24,269 bases of DNA from CAIRYW01 sp041665985 (GCA_041665985.1 JBAYHV010000011.1:1-24269); one strand, 5' to 3'. Shown: positions 13,197-20,585, counted from the stretch's first letter. Program-made: numbers and translations. Notes: a model not told the origin generated them from the sequence alone.

Positions 13197-15085
13197 TATT
13201 TTTTAATAGAAATAAGTTTTTTTAACTCTTTTTCATTTGTGGATTTACTTTTAGTTTTATAACCCAACTGGTCACAAATTGATCCAATCTTAATAACAAA
13301 TTTGTCTGCCTCTATAACGGTCATTATTACATTATCACCGTCTTTTTCACTTGTCTGCCACTCTGCTGCTATATTAAGTGGCGCTTGAGGTCTATGACCT
13401 TTCACATTAAAAATGTCATGCTCACTCTGAGTAATCCAACCAGCCCCAACTTCCGAAACAGCTCCCCAAGAGGTTGACATGTCTTCACTAGTAACATATA
13501 TGACGAACATTTTCTCATCCGAATAACTATCAACAAAAAAACCTCTTAAGTATTCGAATATATTCATCCTATTTGGAATTCGACACTCTTCACTCTCACT
13601 ATTTGTGTAAATTATATCTTCGTCAGGTACACCATTAAAAGACAACATCTTATAAATTATATCGGATAAGGGTTTATCCTTTCTTGTTTGACTTATAAGG
13701 ATTCTTTTCTTCTGAGAGTCTACTTTTTTCTTTATTCCAACAATAGGTAAAAATCTATTGATTTCTTCCTGAACAATTTCTTTAATTCCTTCAGGGAGGT
13801 TATTTTCAAACTTATCGGAAATCCTTTCAACAACTCCTTTAGATGTAACTTTTTTATACTCCTCAACTTTTTCTTTTAAGAGTCTCTCACTCTCTTTTTG
13901 TTGTTCAAATTTTTGAGCATTCTTCTCTTTGTTTTTTTGCTCCGCAAAGGCTTTACGCATATCAGTAATCTGTGGTAATAAATTATCTCTAACGTAATTA
14001 ATAGTATTCACATATCTTAAATCGTCTGTTTTATATCCTTGTCTATTACTTAAGGACATGTCGGGCAATTTTGTCTCTTCGAATAATTCAACATGTAATT
14101 GCCCAACAACATAAACTTCATTTAGACGATTTTTCCCAACTATCGGTAAAATATTATATTCACCGAGCTTACCGTTTGATAATAAAGAAATAAAATTATC
14201 AGGAAAATCATTAGGATCATTTTTTCTATCTCTTGTAGTCTGATAAACGCCAATCCATCCTTTAATTTCAAGATTGTATTCACCTACAGAACCGTCTTTA
14301 TTTTCAAGAACTAAAGGAATATTGACAGATGGTTCATTTTTCAAAAATTCTTTTTGAACCTCTTCTCTGCCGTCAAGACCTGTATTAAAATATTTTTCCA
14401 AGTATTTATAATCGTCACCTAACAATAAAAGAGCTCCCAATCCTTCAATTATTTCTTTATCAAAACTATCAATAACTATTACTCCCTTATCAGTTAAAAT
14501 ATGAATCTTAAATTCTGGACTTACCAAAGGAAAAAGTTTAATTATATTTTTTCTTATAGCTTCAGCAGTCTTATGTAATCCATACTGTGGTTTAGTCATT
14601 ACAATAGAAGTTCCATCTCCTGTAATCTTTTCAAATTTTATGTCTTTGTCATCCAAAGCCTTAAGTTTATGATCCGCTCCAACATGACGAGATAAAACAA
14701 AACCTGTCCTATCATTATTTTTTCTTGTCATTACAAAAACATTTTCTGAGACAGACAAGGCGGCTAATTTACCCACCCCTTTACGGCCCATTCTTTTACG
14801 ATTACCACTTACAGTAAGAGAGTTTTCTTCATTAGTACGAGTTTCAACGGCCACATTTAAATATCTTCCAATATCTCCCTCACTGTATGACATTCCAGTT
14901 CCATCATCTTCAACAATAATACAATCATCTTTTTGAATGATATAAACATTTGATGCTGAGGCATCATAAGCATTAGCAATAAGTTCACCTAACACATAGT
15001 AAATATTTGTATACAGACTTGGGCCAAGTAATTCCAAAATTCTTGGATCAATATTTATTTTGTATTCTCTATCATCTGATTTCAT
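13196..15085 (-). CDS. GHKL (MutL/MORC-like) ATPase fused to a TIR domain
   Basis: 629 residues. N-terminal Bergerat ATPase: N-box ELIANAYDASA (E34, N38, D41), VEDDGTGM (58-65, D61-x-G-x-G) and RKGVGKLAAL (101-110), followed by a transducer-like region with SNRQGY. A charged coiled coil spans about 375-415. The C-terminal ~140 residues look like a TIR domain: RILISQTRKDKPLSDIIYKML (461-481), GVPDEDIIYTN, MFVIYVTSEDMSTSWGAVSEVGAGW (526-550). The latter matches the NEMGAAW-type motif, with E545 in the place of the catalytic glutamate of TIR NADases. Its ATG overlaps the methyltransferase stop by 4 bp. Prokaryotic MORC/MutL-like ATPases beside DNA methylases are known from restriction-modification-like operons; a TIR domain as the output is, to me, unfamiliar. 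The ATPase call is firm, the TIR call fairly firm, defence is inferred. Confidence 0.78.
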   Translation of the reverse strand: MKSDDREYKINIDPRILELLGPSLYTNIYYVLGELIANAYDASASNVYIIQKDDCIIVEDDGTGMSYSEGDIGRYLNVAVETRTNEENSLTVSGNRKRMGRKGVGKLAALSVSENVFVMTRKNNDRTGFVLSRHVGADHKLKALDDKDIKFEKITGDGTSIVMTKPQYGLHKTAEAIRKNIIKLFPLVSPEFKIHILTDKGVIVIDSFDKEIIEGLGALLLLGDDYKYLEKYFNTGLDGREEVQKEFLKNEPSVNIPLVLENKDGSVGEYNLEIKGWIGVYQTTRDRKNDPNDFPDNFISLLSNGKLGEYNILPIVGKNRLNEVYVVGQLHVELFEETKLPDMSLSNRQGYKTDDLRYVNTINYVRDNLLPQITDMRKAFAEQKNKEKNAQKFEQQKESERLLKEKVEEYKKVTSKGVVERISDKFENNLPEGIKEIVQEEINRFLPIVGIKKKVDSQKKRILISQTRKDKPLSDIIYKMLSFNGVPDEDIIYTNSESEECRIPNRMNIFEYLRGFFVDSYSDEKMFVIYVTSEDMSTSWGAVSEVGAGWITQSEHDIFNVKGHRPQAPLNIAAEWQTSEKDGDNVIMTVIEADKFVIKIGSICDQLGYKTKSKSTNEKELKKLISIKK

Positions 15086-16146
15086 ATAAGTCCTTTTACA
15101 TGGTTCTTAATACTCTTTCCAATAACAGATCCCAACCTTACAGGTACTGCATTGCCAATAAATTTTGCAATCTTACTCATGATAAGTGGTTCAGAAGATG
15201 GAAAAAATTTATAATCATTAGGAAAAGTTTGAAATATTGCGGCCTCTCTAAGACTTATGGCTCTATTTTGTGTTGGATGACCGTATCTTCCATTACCCAA
15301 ACCGATACACTGAGTCGTCATAGTTGGAGATGGCTCATCCCAACGCATACGTCCATAAACAGAACCCATATACGTTTTACCTGACTCTTTTTTATGGCAA
15401 TTCAAAACTAACTTTTTATTCCAACTATGAGCATCGCCACCATTATGAGGAGTAGCTTTTATTCTTTCAAGGTTAATTGGAGCCAGTTTTCTTGATCTAT
15501 GTAATGGATCTTTTTTACTGACTTGCCCATCTTTTAATGGCTCTAAATGTTTAATAACATCTCTTACTGTAACCTTATTATCTTTATGCGTTCTTTTTAT
15601 TAGTTCAATATTTCCAAATTTTGAAGCAAGTAAAACTAATCTTCTTCTTTTTTGAGGAACTCCAAATTCTGAAACATCAACAACTTCGTATTTGTATTTA
15701 TAACCATTATCTTCGAGTGTTTTTATAAAATTCGTAAACGAAGGATATTTACCTTCAACAGCTAAATTTGCTACGTTTTCCATAGAAACGATGTCCGGCT
15801 GAGTTTCTTCTATTAATTGTGCAAATTTTTCCAATGGTTCTAATTGTTTTTCAGTAATATCATTAAGATTTAACTTAGAATACGGCTGACACGGTGCACA
15901 ACCTGCAAGAACTTTAATTATTTCCTTTTCTTTTCCAAATAATTTATTTATATCACTAGCTGTAATTTTTAAAATATCATTATCAATAAACTGAGTTTTA
16001 TTATTATACTCATAACCAAACTTGCAAGTTGAATCATTATCAATACCTGCCACTACATCAAGCCCTTCTTTTATTAAACCGTGAGTTAACCCTCCGATAC
16101 CGCAAAACAAATCAATTACTTTAATTTTGGAGTTATTTTTTTTCAT
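15082..16146 (-). CDS. C5-cytosine-specific DNA methyltransferase
   Basis: 354 residues with the standard motif order: I DLFCGIGGL (12-20, AdoMet site), IV GCAPCQPYS (82-90, catalytic Cys86), VI SMENV (121-125), VIII PQKRRRL (164-170), a target recognition region at about 190-300, and IX/X RAISLREAAIFQTFP ... FIGNAVPV. It transfers methyl groups to cytosine C5 within a short DNA site that cannot be predicted here. It is the first gene of a two-gene operon: its stop overlaps the start of the TIR-GHKL gene (ATGA). There is no restriction endonuclease in the neighbourhood, so the partner gene is the likely effector. Confidence 0.94.
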   Translation of the reverse strand: MKKNNSKIKVIDLFCGIGGLTHGLIKEGLDVVAGIDNDSTCKFGYEYNNKTQFIDNDILKITASDINKLFGKEKEIIKVLAGCAPCQPYSKLNLNDITEKQLEPLEKFAQLIEETQPDIVSMENVANLAVEGKYPSFTNFIKTLEDNGYKYKYEVVDVSEFGVPQKRRRLVLLASKFGNIELIKRTHKDNKVTVRDVIKHLEPLKDGQVSKKDPLHRSRKLAPINLERIKATPHNGGDAHSWNKKLVLNCHKKESGKTYMGSVYGRMRWDEPSPTMTTQCIGLGNGRYGHPTQNRAISLREAAIFQTFPNDYKFFPSSEPLIMSKIAKFIGNAVPVRLGSVIGKSIKNHVKGLI

Positions 16147-16157
16147 TAGGTTCGTTG

Positions 16158-16166
16158 ATTATAACA
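16158..16166 (-). promoter_or_regulatory. Extended -10 of the methyltransferase/TIR operon
   Basis: On the minus strand TG-T-TATAAT ends at 16158, 11 nt before the ATG at 16146, giving a leader of about 5 nt with no Shine-Dalgarno site. Nothing else is visible between here and the repeat at 16336. Confidence 0.6.
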
Positions 16167-16335
16167 TTTTACAAATAATGTGGTCTACACTACTGATGAT
16201 AGTTTAATTGATACATTGTGCTATTGACTATCTCCTTTATACAACCAAATCAACGATTAAATTTGAGTTTTGTGATTTAAAAAAAATACTGATCCCACTG
16301 AAACATAAAATACCGAATTCAATAGATTTCTATCT

Positions 16336-16356
16336 ATCTCCACCAAAAATTCTTAA
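16336..16356 (+). repeat. ssrA 3'-end direct repeat, copy 2 (att-like)
   Basis: An exact 21-bp copy of 12960-12980 (acceptor end, CCA, trailer), followed by a decayed copy of the ssrA terminator region up to about 16394. There is no tmRNA body upstream, so this is a duplicated end left by integration. Confidence 0.75.
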
Positions 16357-16391
16357 TCCTCTCTGAACAGGTTTTTTATTAATATTAATTT

Positions 16392-16805
16392 TTAGACCTT
16401 TTCACACCCTCTACACCCGCAACCTCCTTTTTTAATATGTTCATCAAAATATTCTTTTCCATAATCATAAGATAATTCCTCCCCTGCTTTTATTTTTCTT
16501 TTACTGAAAACATATATTCTTCCTTTTTTAATTTCAGCCTCCGCATTTGGCTTGCAGGAATGATTTATATATCTCGCTATATTTTTTCTATCAGACCCAT
16601 CTATTGTTATTTTTGAACTTATTTCAAATAGATACTTACTTCGGCATGTGTATTTTTCAGCCTCCGAGATCACTCTGCCAAAATATTCTATTAAACACGC
16701 TCCTTTTGGAATATCTTTTGTAGCAAAAAGACCGAGACCAGTTTTTGATCTTCTAACAACTAATCCCCAATCCAAGATATCAAACCTACTTTTTGTTTTT
16801 TTCAC
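16392..16805 (-). CDS. SET-domain protein lysine methyltransferase
   Basis: 137 residues, essentially a bare SET domain: SKTGLGLFATKDIPKG (20-35, AdoMet-binding strand), YFGRVIS, RYINHSCKPNAEAE (79-92, the NHSxxPN knot motif) and ELSYDYG (110-116, with the active-site Tyr). A Cys cluster GCGCRGC follows (C129, C131, C134), which with C84 resembles the post-SET zinc site of eukaryotic enzymes. It transfers methyl groups from AdoMet to lysine in a protein; the target is unknown. It starts at GTG; TATAGT lies 9 nt upstream. It is divergent from the 87-aa gene and lies between the second and third ssrA-end repeats, so it is probably acquired. Confidence 0.85.
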   Translation of the reverse strand: MKKTKSRFDILDWGLVVRRSKTGLGLFATKDIPKGACLIEYFGRVISEAEKYTCRSKYLFEISSKITIDGSDRKNIARYINHSCKPNAEAEIKKGRIYVFSKRKIKAGEELSYDYGKEYFDEHIKKGGCGCRGCEKV

Positions 16806-16848
16806 AGTTCGAATACTATATCAAAAAAAATGCTAATGTATATAAACA

Positions 16849-17112
16849 ATGAAGACCACAAGGAGTCACACTAGCGCTACAGAAGCCTCAAATGAGATAA
16901 TTAAAGCTGCGGAAAAAATAGACGAGATAACTAAGATCGGAATTGGCATTATCAAGATCACAAAAAGCAAAGGCGGTAAAAGAGGTATTAAATTCCTCCC
17001 TATTACAGGAGGAGTAAAAGCAGTAGTGCGAGGAAGTGGTACGGTGCAAGAACTTTTTATATACACAAATGAGACCGAACTTGTAAAAAAATATTTGTCA
17101 GAAAAATTCTAA
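16849..17112 (+). CDS. Small DUF2103-like protein
   Basis: 87 residues: RSHTSATEASNEI near the N-terminus, a repeated-Ile strand (IGIGIIKITKSKGGKRGIKFLP) and GGVKAVVRGSGTVQELFIYTNE before a helical end. The order HT... , GG(V/L)K, and (V/Q)QE(L/V)F resembles DUF2103, predicted metal-binding proteins of unknown role. This is a from-memory match. There is no Shine-Dalgarno site; AT-rich -10-like sequence (TATAAA, 16841-16846) lies just before the ATG. It is divergent from the SET-domain gene with a 43-nt gap, suggesting shared regulation or joint transfer. Confidence 0.6.
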   Translation: MKTTRSHTSATEASNEIIKAAEKIDEITKIGIGIIKITKSKGGKRGIKFLPITGGVKAVVRGSGTVQELFIYTNETELVKKYLSEKF

Positions 17113-17123
17113 CTCCACTTAAT

Positions 17124-17151
17124 CCATCTCCACATTAATAGAAATTCTTAA
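17124..17151 (+). repeat. ssrA 3'-end repeat, copy 3 (split)
   Basis: CCATCTCCAC (17124-17133) and AAATTCTTAA (17142-17151) match the same two blocks around the ssrA CCA, but with ATTAATAG between them in place of a few A/C. It overlaps the stop codon of purU. It marks the right limit of the SET/DUF2103 compartment. Confidence 0.55.
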
Positions 17152-17987
17152 TAAAATATTGCAGTTTTGTTGTTGTACATAATAACCCTGTGGTTTAAAT
17201 GAAGCCTTAACGCATTTGATAACACTGTTTTTTCAGTATCTCTTCCCTTCCTTATAAAATCCACCAAGTTATCTGTATGGGTTACTTTGGTTACACCTTG
17301 CTCAATTATTGGTCCGCCATCCAATTCGTCTGTCACATAATGAGCTGTCGCACCCAGCATCTTTACACCTCTCAGGTAAGCTCTTTTGTACGGATTAGCT
17401 CCGGCAAAATCTGGCAAAAAAGAATGATGGATATTTATTATAGGAACACCCACTTTTTTTAAAAAATTTGGAGACAATATTCTCATGTATTTTGCGAGCA
17501 CAATGATCTCAACTTTAGCTTTTTTTATTATATCTAATTGTTTTTTTTCGTAAGTAGGGTCATTTTCAATTATAGGTATAAAGAAAAAAGGTATATTTTC
17601 TTTTTCGGAAATTTTTCTTAATTCATCATGATTACTGATAACACAGGCTATTTTCATATTTAACTCCCCAGTTTTTTGCCTTAAGATCAAATCGATCAAA
17701 CAATGATCTTCTTTACTGGCCATAATGCAGACTTTTGGTATCTGATCTGAAAAAAATATTTCAAATCTAGCTTTTATTTGTTTTGCCACTTTTTCAAATT
17801 CTACAGGAATATTTTTTTTAGTTATATCAAAGTTTTCTAATTCGAATTCTACACGAGAAATAAATACTCCTCCGTCTTCATGTTGAGAAGTATTGGTGAT
17901 GTTTCCCCCATGAGAACCTACAAAATGCGCTATCTTTTCAACGATACCTTTTTGGTCTGGGCTGACTGATAATAATATGGCTTTCAT
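17148..17987 (-). CDS. purU: Formyltetrahydrofolate deformylase PurU
   Basis: 279 residues, normal for PurU. An N-terminal ACT domain (about 1-85, SVSPDQKGIVEKIAHFVGSHGGNI) is followed by the formyltransferase-like hydrolase domain with KVCIMASKEDHCLIDLI, NIHHSFLPDFAGANPY and GATAHYVTDELDGGPII. Catalytic residues N185, H187 and D223 are present. It releases formate and tetrahydrofolate from 10-formyl-THF, balancing one-carbon pools. ORF and motifs are intact. Its promoter places the -10 exactly 6 nt before the ATG. It is the first core gene after the ssrA island. Confidence 0.93.
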   Translation of the reverse strand: MKAILLSVSPDQKGIVEKIAHFVGSHGGNITNTSQHEDGGVFISRVEFELENFDITKKNIPVEFEKVAKQIKARFEIFFSDQIPKVCIMASKEDHCLIDLILRQKTGELNMKIACVISNHDELRKISEKENIPFFFIPIIENDPTYEKKQLDIIKKAKVEIIVLAKYMRILSPNFLKKVGVPIINIHHSFLPDFAGANPYKRAYLRGVKMLGATAHYVTDELDGGPIIEQGVTKVTHTDNLVDFIRKGRDTEKTVLSNALRLHLNHRVIMYNNKTAIFY

Positions 17988-17993
17988 TTTTAA

Positions 17994-17999
17994 ATTCTA
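17994..17999 (-). promoter_or_regulatory. purU: -10 of purU, leaderless layout
   Basis: TAGAAT on the minus strand (17999-17994), followed by six bases and the ATG at 17987. Confidence 0.5.
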
Positions 18000-18013
18000 T
18001 TTAAGTGAAAAAA

Positions 18014-18046
18014 ATTCATATTTTTAAAATATACACCAATATGAAT
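18014..18046 (-). terminator. Terminator of the hicBA operon
   Basis: On the minus strand ATTCATAT (18046-18039) pairs with ATATGAAT (18021-18014), followed directly by a run of T. It separates hicA from the purU promoter. Confidence 0.65.
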
Positions 18047-18056
18047 TTTGCTTTTT

Positions 18057-18305
18057 TTAACACCAAAGATGTTTGTAGATATCTTTTTCTAAGTACCCTA
18101 ATTCCTTAACTAAAAATTCTTCCACAAAATCTTTGAGCAAATTGCGATTTACTTTTCCGTGCCTTGGAATAGTCGAGGATTTGCCAGTTTCTGTATGAAT
18201 TACTTTTGTATGTTTAGCTCCTTGTTTGAAAATAAACCCACCAAGTTTTCTTAAAGCTTTGAAGACGTCATCAGGACTACAAGAAGCAAGTTTTGGCTTA
18301 TCCAT
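18057..18305 (-). CDS. hicA: HicA-type toxin (mRNA interferase)
   Basis: 82 residues in the dsRBD-like HicA/YcfA fold. The sequence begins with the usual KALRKLGGFIFKQGAKHTKVIH, where H32 is in the position of the catalytic His, then the STIPRHGKVNRNLLKDF strand-helix that marks the family. HicA cleaves mRNA, and HicB neutralises it. It lies 15 nt downstream of the HicB-like gene on the same strand, with a terminator behind it. The C-terminus (GYLEKDIYKHLWC) is slightly longer than in typical HicA. Confidence 0.82.
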   Translation of the reverse strand: MDKPKLASCSPDDVFKALRKLGGFIFKQGAKHTKVIHTETGKSSTIPRHGKVNRNLLKDFVEEFLVKELGYLEKDIYKHLWC

Positions 18306-18320
18306 TAGGCTTCTTTATTC

Positions 18321-18668
18321 CTAAGCACAAACACAATTTTGAGTGAGATTAAAAGTTTCTTTTGCAGATTTTCCTGACGATATTTTTTGTTCTACTGCAA
18401 CTAATTTTCTAAACATTTCCTCAATCCTTTGATGACCTTTAGAAATTGGTGCATAGTATCCGACTTTATTCCTGAAATTCTTTGGAATTTCAAAATGAGT
18501 AAAAACGGCATCATTGATCATTTCAGTCAAATCAGTGGCATTTGTAGCTTGAGTGTAGCAAAAAGGAACTTCTCCAATTGAAGCCCAAAGTCCATTCTCG
18601 TCCTTTTCAACTTTCACCGTTAGTCTCTGTGGAAGAGATTTTACATAGAAATTTATATCTTTTTTCAT
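18321..18668 (-). CDS. hicB: HicB-type antitoxin
   Basis: 115 residues. The N-terminal half is the HicB partial RNase-H-like fold: LTVKVEKDENGLWASIGEVPFCYTQATNATDLTEMINDAV, in which the consensus 'GCxTQGxT' appears as FCYTQATN. The usual C-terminal HTH or RHH is not obvious; the end is a helical, charged stretch (HQRIEEMFRKLVAVEQ). It is the first gene of the pair, the typical hicBA order, so antitoxin is made ahead of toxin. TACAAT lies 10 nt upstream of the ATG and there is no Shine-Dalgarno site. Confidence 0.75.
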   Translation of the reverse strand: MKKDINFYVKSLPQRLTVKVEKDENGLWASIGEVPFCYTQATNATDLTEMINDAVFTHFEIPKNFRNKVGYYAPISKGHQRIEEMFRKLVAVEQKISSGKSAKETFNLTQNCVCA

Positions 18669-18771
18669 AATTACTTAAATTGTATCACAGTTATATTATA
18701 ACAAATTGTACTTTGCAACACTTCTAGGGGTAGCCGCACTTAATTCAAAAAAACCATTACTTCCAACTAAA

Positions 18772-18780
18772 TGCTATAAT
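18772..18780 (+). promoter_or_regulatory. Extended -10 of the NRAMP gene, leaderless layout
   Basis: TG-C-TATAAT ends at 18780; six bases (TTTTCG) precede the ATG at 18787. This sets the true start and excludes the longer frame that begins at 18706 upstream of the promoter. Confidence 0.7.
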
Positions 18781-18786
18781 TTTTCG

Positions 18787-20064
18787 ATGGAAAAATTCAA
18801 AAAAAGAATCAAGAAAATGACAAAGATCCTCGGACCAGGACTCGTAACAGGAGCGGCTGACGACGATCCATCAGGAATCGCAACTTACAGTCAAACAGGA
18901 GCTCAATTTGGTTATGGACAGCTTTGGACAGTTGTTTTTATGTTGCCTCTTATGACATCTGTTCAAGAAGCTTGTGCGCGAATAGGCGCCGTAACTGGAA
19001 AAGGAATAGCTGCGGTGATCAAAGAACATTATTCTAAAAAAGTATTATTTTTCGCGGTCTTTCTTATTCTTATTGCTAATGTAATAAATATTGGAGCAGA
19101 TATTGGAGCTATGGCTGCGGCGGCTCAATTGATCGTCCCTATCCCTTTTGTTATTTTGACTCTTTTTTTTACAGCTTTAATTCTTTTTTTAGAAGTATTT
19201 ATTTCTTATAGAAATTACGCAAGAATATTAAAATTTTTAGCCTTAGCACTAGGTTCTTACGTCATTACGGTTTTTCTTGTTGAAGAACCTTGGGGAGTAA
19301 TTTTGAAAGCAACTTTTATTCCGCATCTTGAATTTAATTTTGCTTTTCTTTTTATAATCACTGGAATTCTTGGTACGACAATTTCTCCTTATATGTTTTT
19401 TTGGCAAGCTTCAGAAGAAGTTGAAGAAGAGAGAAGTAAGCATTTGATCCATAAAGGCATCCCAAAATTAAATCATTTTTTTATGAAGAGACTTCGTCTT
19501 GATAATTTTTTAGGCATGCTTTCTTCTCAAATAGCGTCGTGGTGCATGATCGTTGTGGCCGCTACAGTACTTAATAAAAACGGAATAACAAATATTGCAA
19601 CAGCAGCAGATGCTGCCCGAGCTCTTGAGCCTTTGGTTCACACTTTCCCATACGCAGGGCTTTTGGCTAAAACGATTTTTGCAGTTGGAGTTATTGGTTT
19701 GGGATTGCTTGCTATCCCTGTCTTATCCGCATCAGCCTCCTATGCAATATCAGAAACATTTAGTTGGAACGAGGGACTTAATTTAAAATTAAAAAAAGGT
19801 CATGGATTTTATGGAGTTATTACTATCGCTACCCTTTTTGGATTAATGATCAATTTTATTGGAATTGACCCAGTAAGAGCTTTGGTATTTACAGCTGTAA
19901 TTAATGGAATAATTGCCGTTCCTTTAATATTTATTATCGCCAGAATAGCTTCCAACAAAGATATTATGGGGCAATACAAAAGTAGATGGCTTTCAAATAC
20001 TGTTATTTGGATAACTTTCATCCTTATGGCGGCAGCTGTAGTGGCTATGTTTTTTGCCTTATAA
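18787..20064 (+). CDS. NRAMP/SLC11-family divalent metal transporter, NRMT-like site
   Basis: 425 residues from the ATG at 18787, with about 11 hydrophobic spans. TM1 carries LGPGLVTGAADDDPSGIATY: the usual metal-binding DPGN is DPSG here (D27, G30 in place of Asn). In TM6 the usual MPH(N) is SPYM (S200-P201-Y202), so the metal-binding Met is missing. Loss of the Asn and Met resembles the NRAMP-related Mg2+ transporters rather than MntH, so Mg2+ (or broad divalent) uptake is more likely than selective Mn2+/Fe2+ transport; this is inference. TM10 with NGIIAVPLIFIIARI is intact. It has its own promoter and runs convergent with nothing; a 280-nt gap follows. Confidence 0.85.
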   Translation: MEKFKKRIKKMTKILGPGLVTGAADDDPSGIATYSQTGAQFGYGQLWTVVFMLPLMTSVQEACARIGAVTGKGIAAVIKEHYSKKVLFFAVFLILIANVINIGADIGAMAAAAQLIVPIPFVILTLFFTALILFLEVFISYRNYARILKFLALALGSYVITVFLVEEPWGVILKATFIPHLEFNFAFLFIITGILGTTISPYMFFWQASEEVEEERSKHLIHKGIPKLNHFFMKRLRLDNFLGMLSSQIASWCMIVVAATVLNKNGITNIATAADAARALEPLVHTFPYAGLLAKTIFAVGVIGLGLLAIPVLSASASYAISETFSWNEGLNLKLKKGHGFYGVITIATLFGLMINFIGIDPVRALVFTAVINGIIAVPLIFIIARIASNKDIMGQYKSRWLSNTVIWITFILMAAAVVAMFFAL

Positions 20065-20293
20065 AAGGTACTAAATAACAAAATAAGCTCATATTTCCAC
20101 AATACTTCCCCTTGTCCCGACCTAGGGGAAAGTGCTTATTCACCTAAGTTGTACCACAAGGGTACTTCTTATTTTCAGGTCGCGTTGCTCCCGAAAATAA
20201 AGTTGTCCACAGTTTGACTGGATTTGACTTTAAACCTAAAGCGTGACATCATTGTAGAACAAAGTAGATATGAGTAGTGAAAACAAGTCGAGT
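20065..20293. repeat. Gap holding foldback element 'C' (core 20156-20247)
   Basis: There is no gene here. A hairpin ACTTCCCC.../AGGGGAAAGT lies at about 20104-20133. From 20156 the motif ACAAGGGTACTTC matches the ACAAGAGTATTTC that opens the core of elements A and B. It is followed by the stem TTATTTTC/GAAAATAA (20169-20176, 20193-20200), a loop sharing TCG...TT.CTC, TTGTC, a small hairpin (CTTTA/TAAAG) and CGTGAC (20242-20247). The stem differs from A and B on both sides while still pairing. No tRNA is adjacent, unlike the other copies. Confidence 0.55.
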
Positions 20294-20321
20294 TTGTCAA
20301 ACATAGATATATTTGTATTTT
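20294..20321 (+). promoter_or_regulatory. Promoter of the cold-shock gene
   Basis: TTGTCA (20294-20299), 16-nt spacer, TATTTT (20316-20321). This predicts a leader of about 16 nt, one of the few genes here with a real leader, though it has no clear Shine-Dalgarno site. Confidence 0.5.
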
Positions 20322-20343
20322 AGAAAGTAATAAAACAAAACAC

Positions 20344-20541
20344 ATGAAAGGAGTAATCAAAAAACTTACTGACAAAGGTTTTGGATTTATTTCAACAGAC
20401 AGTATGCCGAAAGATCTTTTCTTTCACAGTAACTCTCTTGTTGGAGTAGCATTCAACGATCTTCGTGAAGGAGATGCCGTTACTTTTGAGACAGAACAGT
20501 CTCCAAAAGGAATGAACGCAACAAACGTACAAAAAGCGTAA
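20344..20541 (+). CDS. Cold-shock domain protein (CspA family)
   Basis: 65 residues, a single cold-shock OB-fold. RNP1 is KGFGFIS (11-17) and RNP2 is DLFFH (24-28), followed by LREGDAVTFETEQSPKGMNATNV, as in family members. It binds single-stranded RNA/DNA and melts RNA secondary structure; in this setting of many leaderless mRNAs it may matter for RNA turnover, which is speculation. The gene has its own promoter and a strong two-way terminator behind it. Confidence 0.95.
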   Translation: MKGVIKKLTDKGFGFISTDSMPKDLFFHSNSLVGVAFNDLREGDAVTFETEQSPKGMNATNVQKA

Positions 20542-20551
20542 GCTTAATGTC

Positions 20552-20585
20552 AAAAAAGACGTCCACCTAGGTGGACGTCTTTTTT
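20552..20585. terminator. Bidirectional terminator
   Basis: A perfect 34-nt palindrome: six A, GACGTCCACC, TAGG at the centre, GGTGGACGTC, six T. It serves the cold-shock gene on the plus strand and the surface protein on the minus strand. Confidence 0.92.

Larger units (their letters stand above)
12970..17133. mobile_element. Accessory island(s) at the ssrA 3' end
   Basis: Bounded by repeats of the ssrA 3' end (12960-12980, 16336-16356, 17124-17151). The first compartment holds foldback B, the TIR-GHKL ATPase and the DNA methyltransferase. The second holds the SET-domain protein and the small DUF2103-like protein. ssrA is a well-known integration site. No integrase is present in the island itself, so this may be an old, decayed or trans-mobilised insertion. 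Confidence 0.6.

Noticed and set aside
18706..18786. Extra 27 N-terminal codons for the NRAMP protein
   Set aside because: They lie upstream of the TATAAT box at 18775-18780 and do not resemble the family; the start at 18787 fits both promoter and homology.
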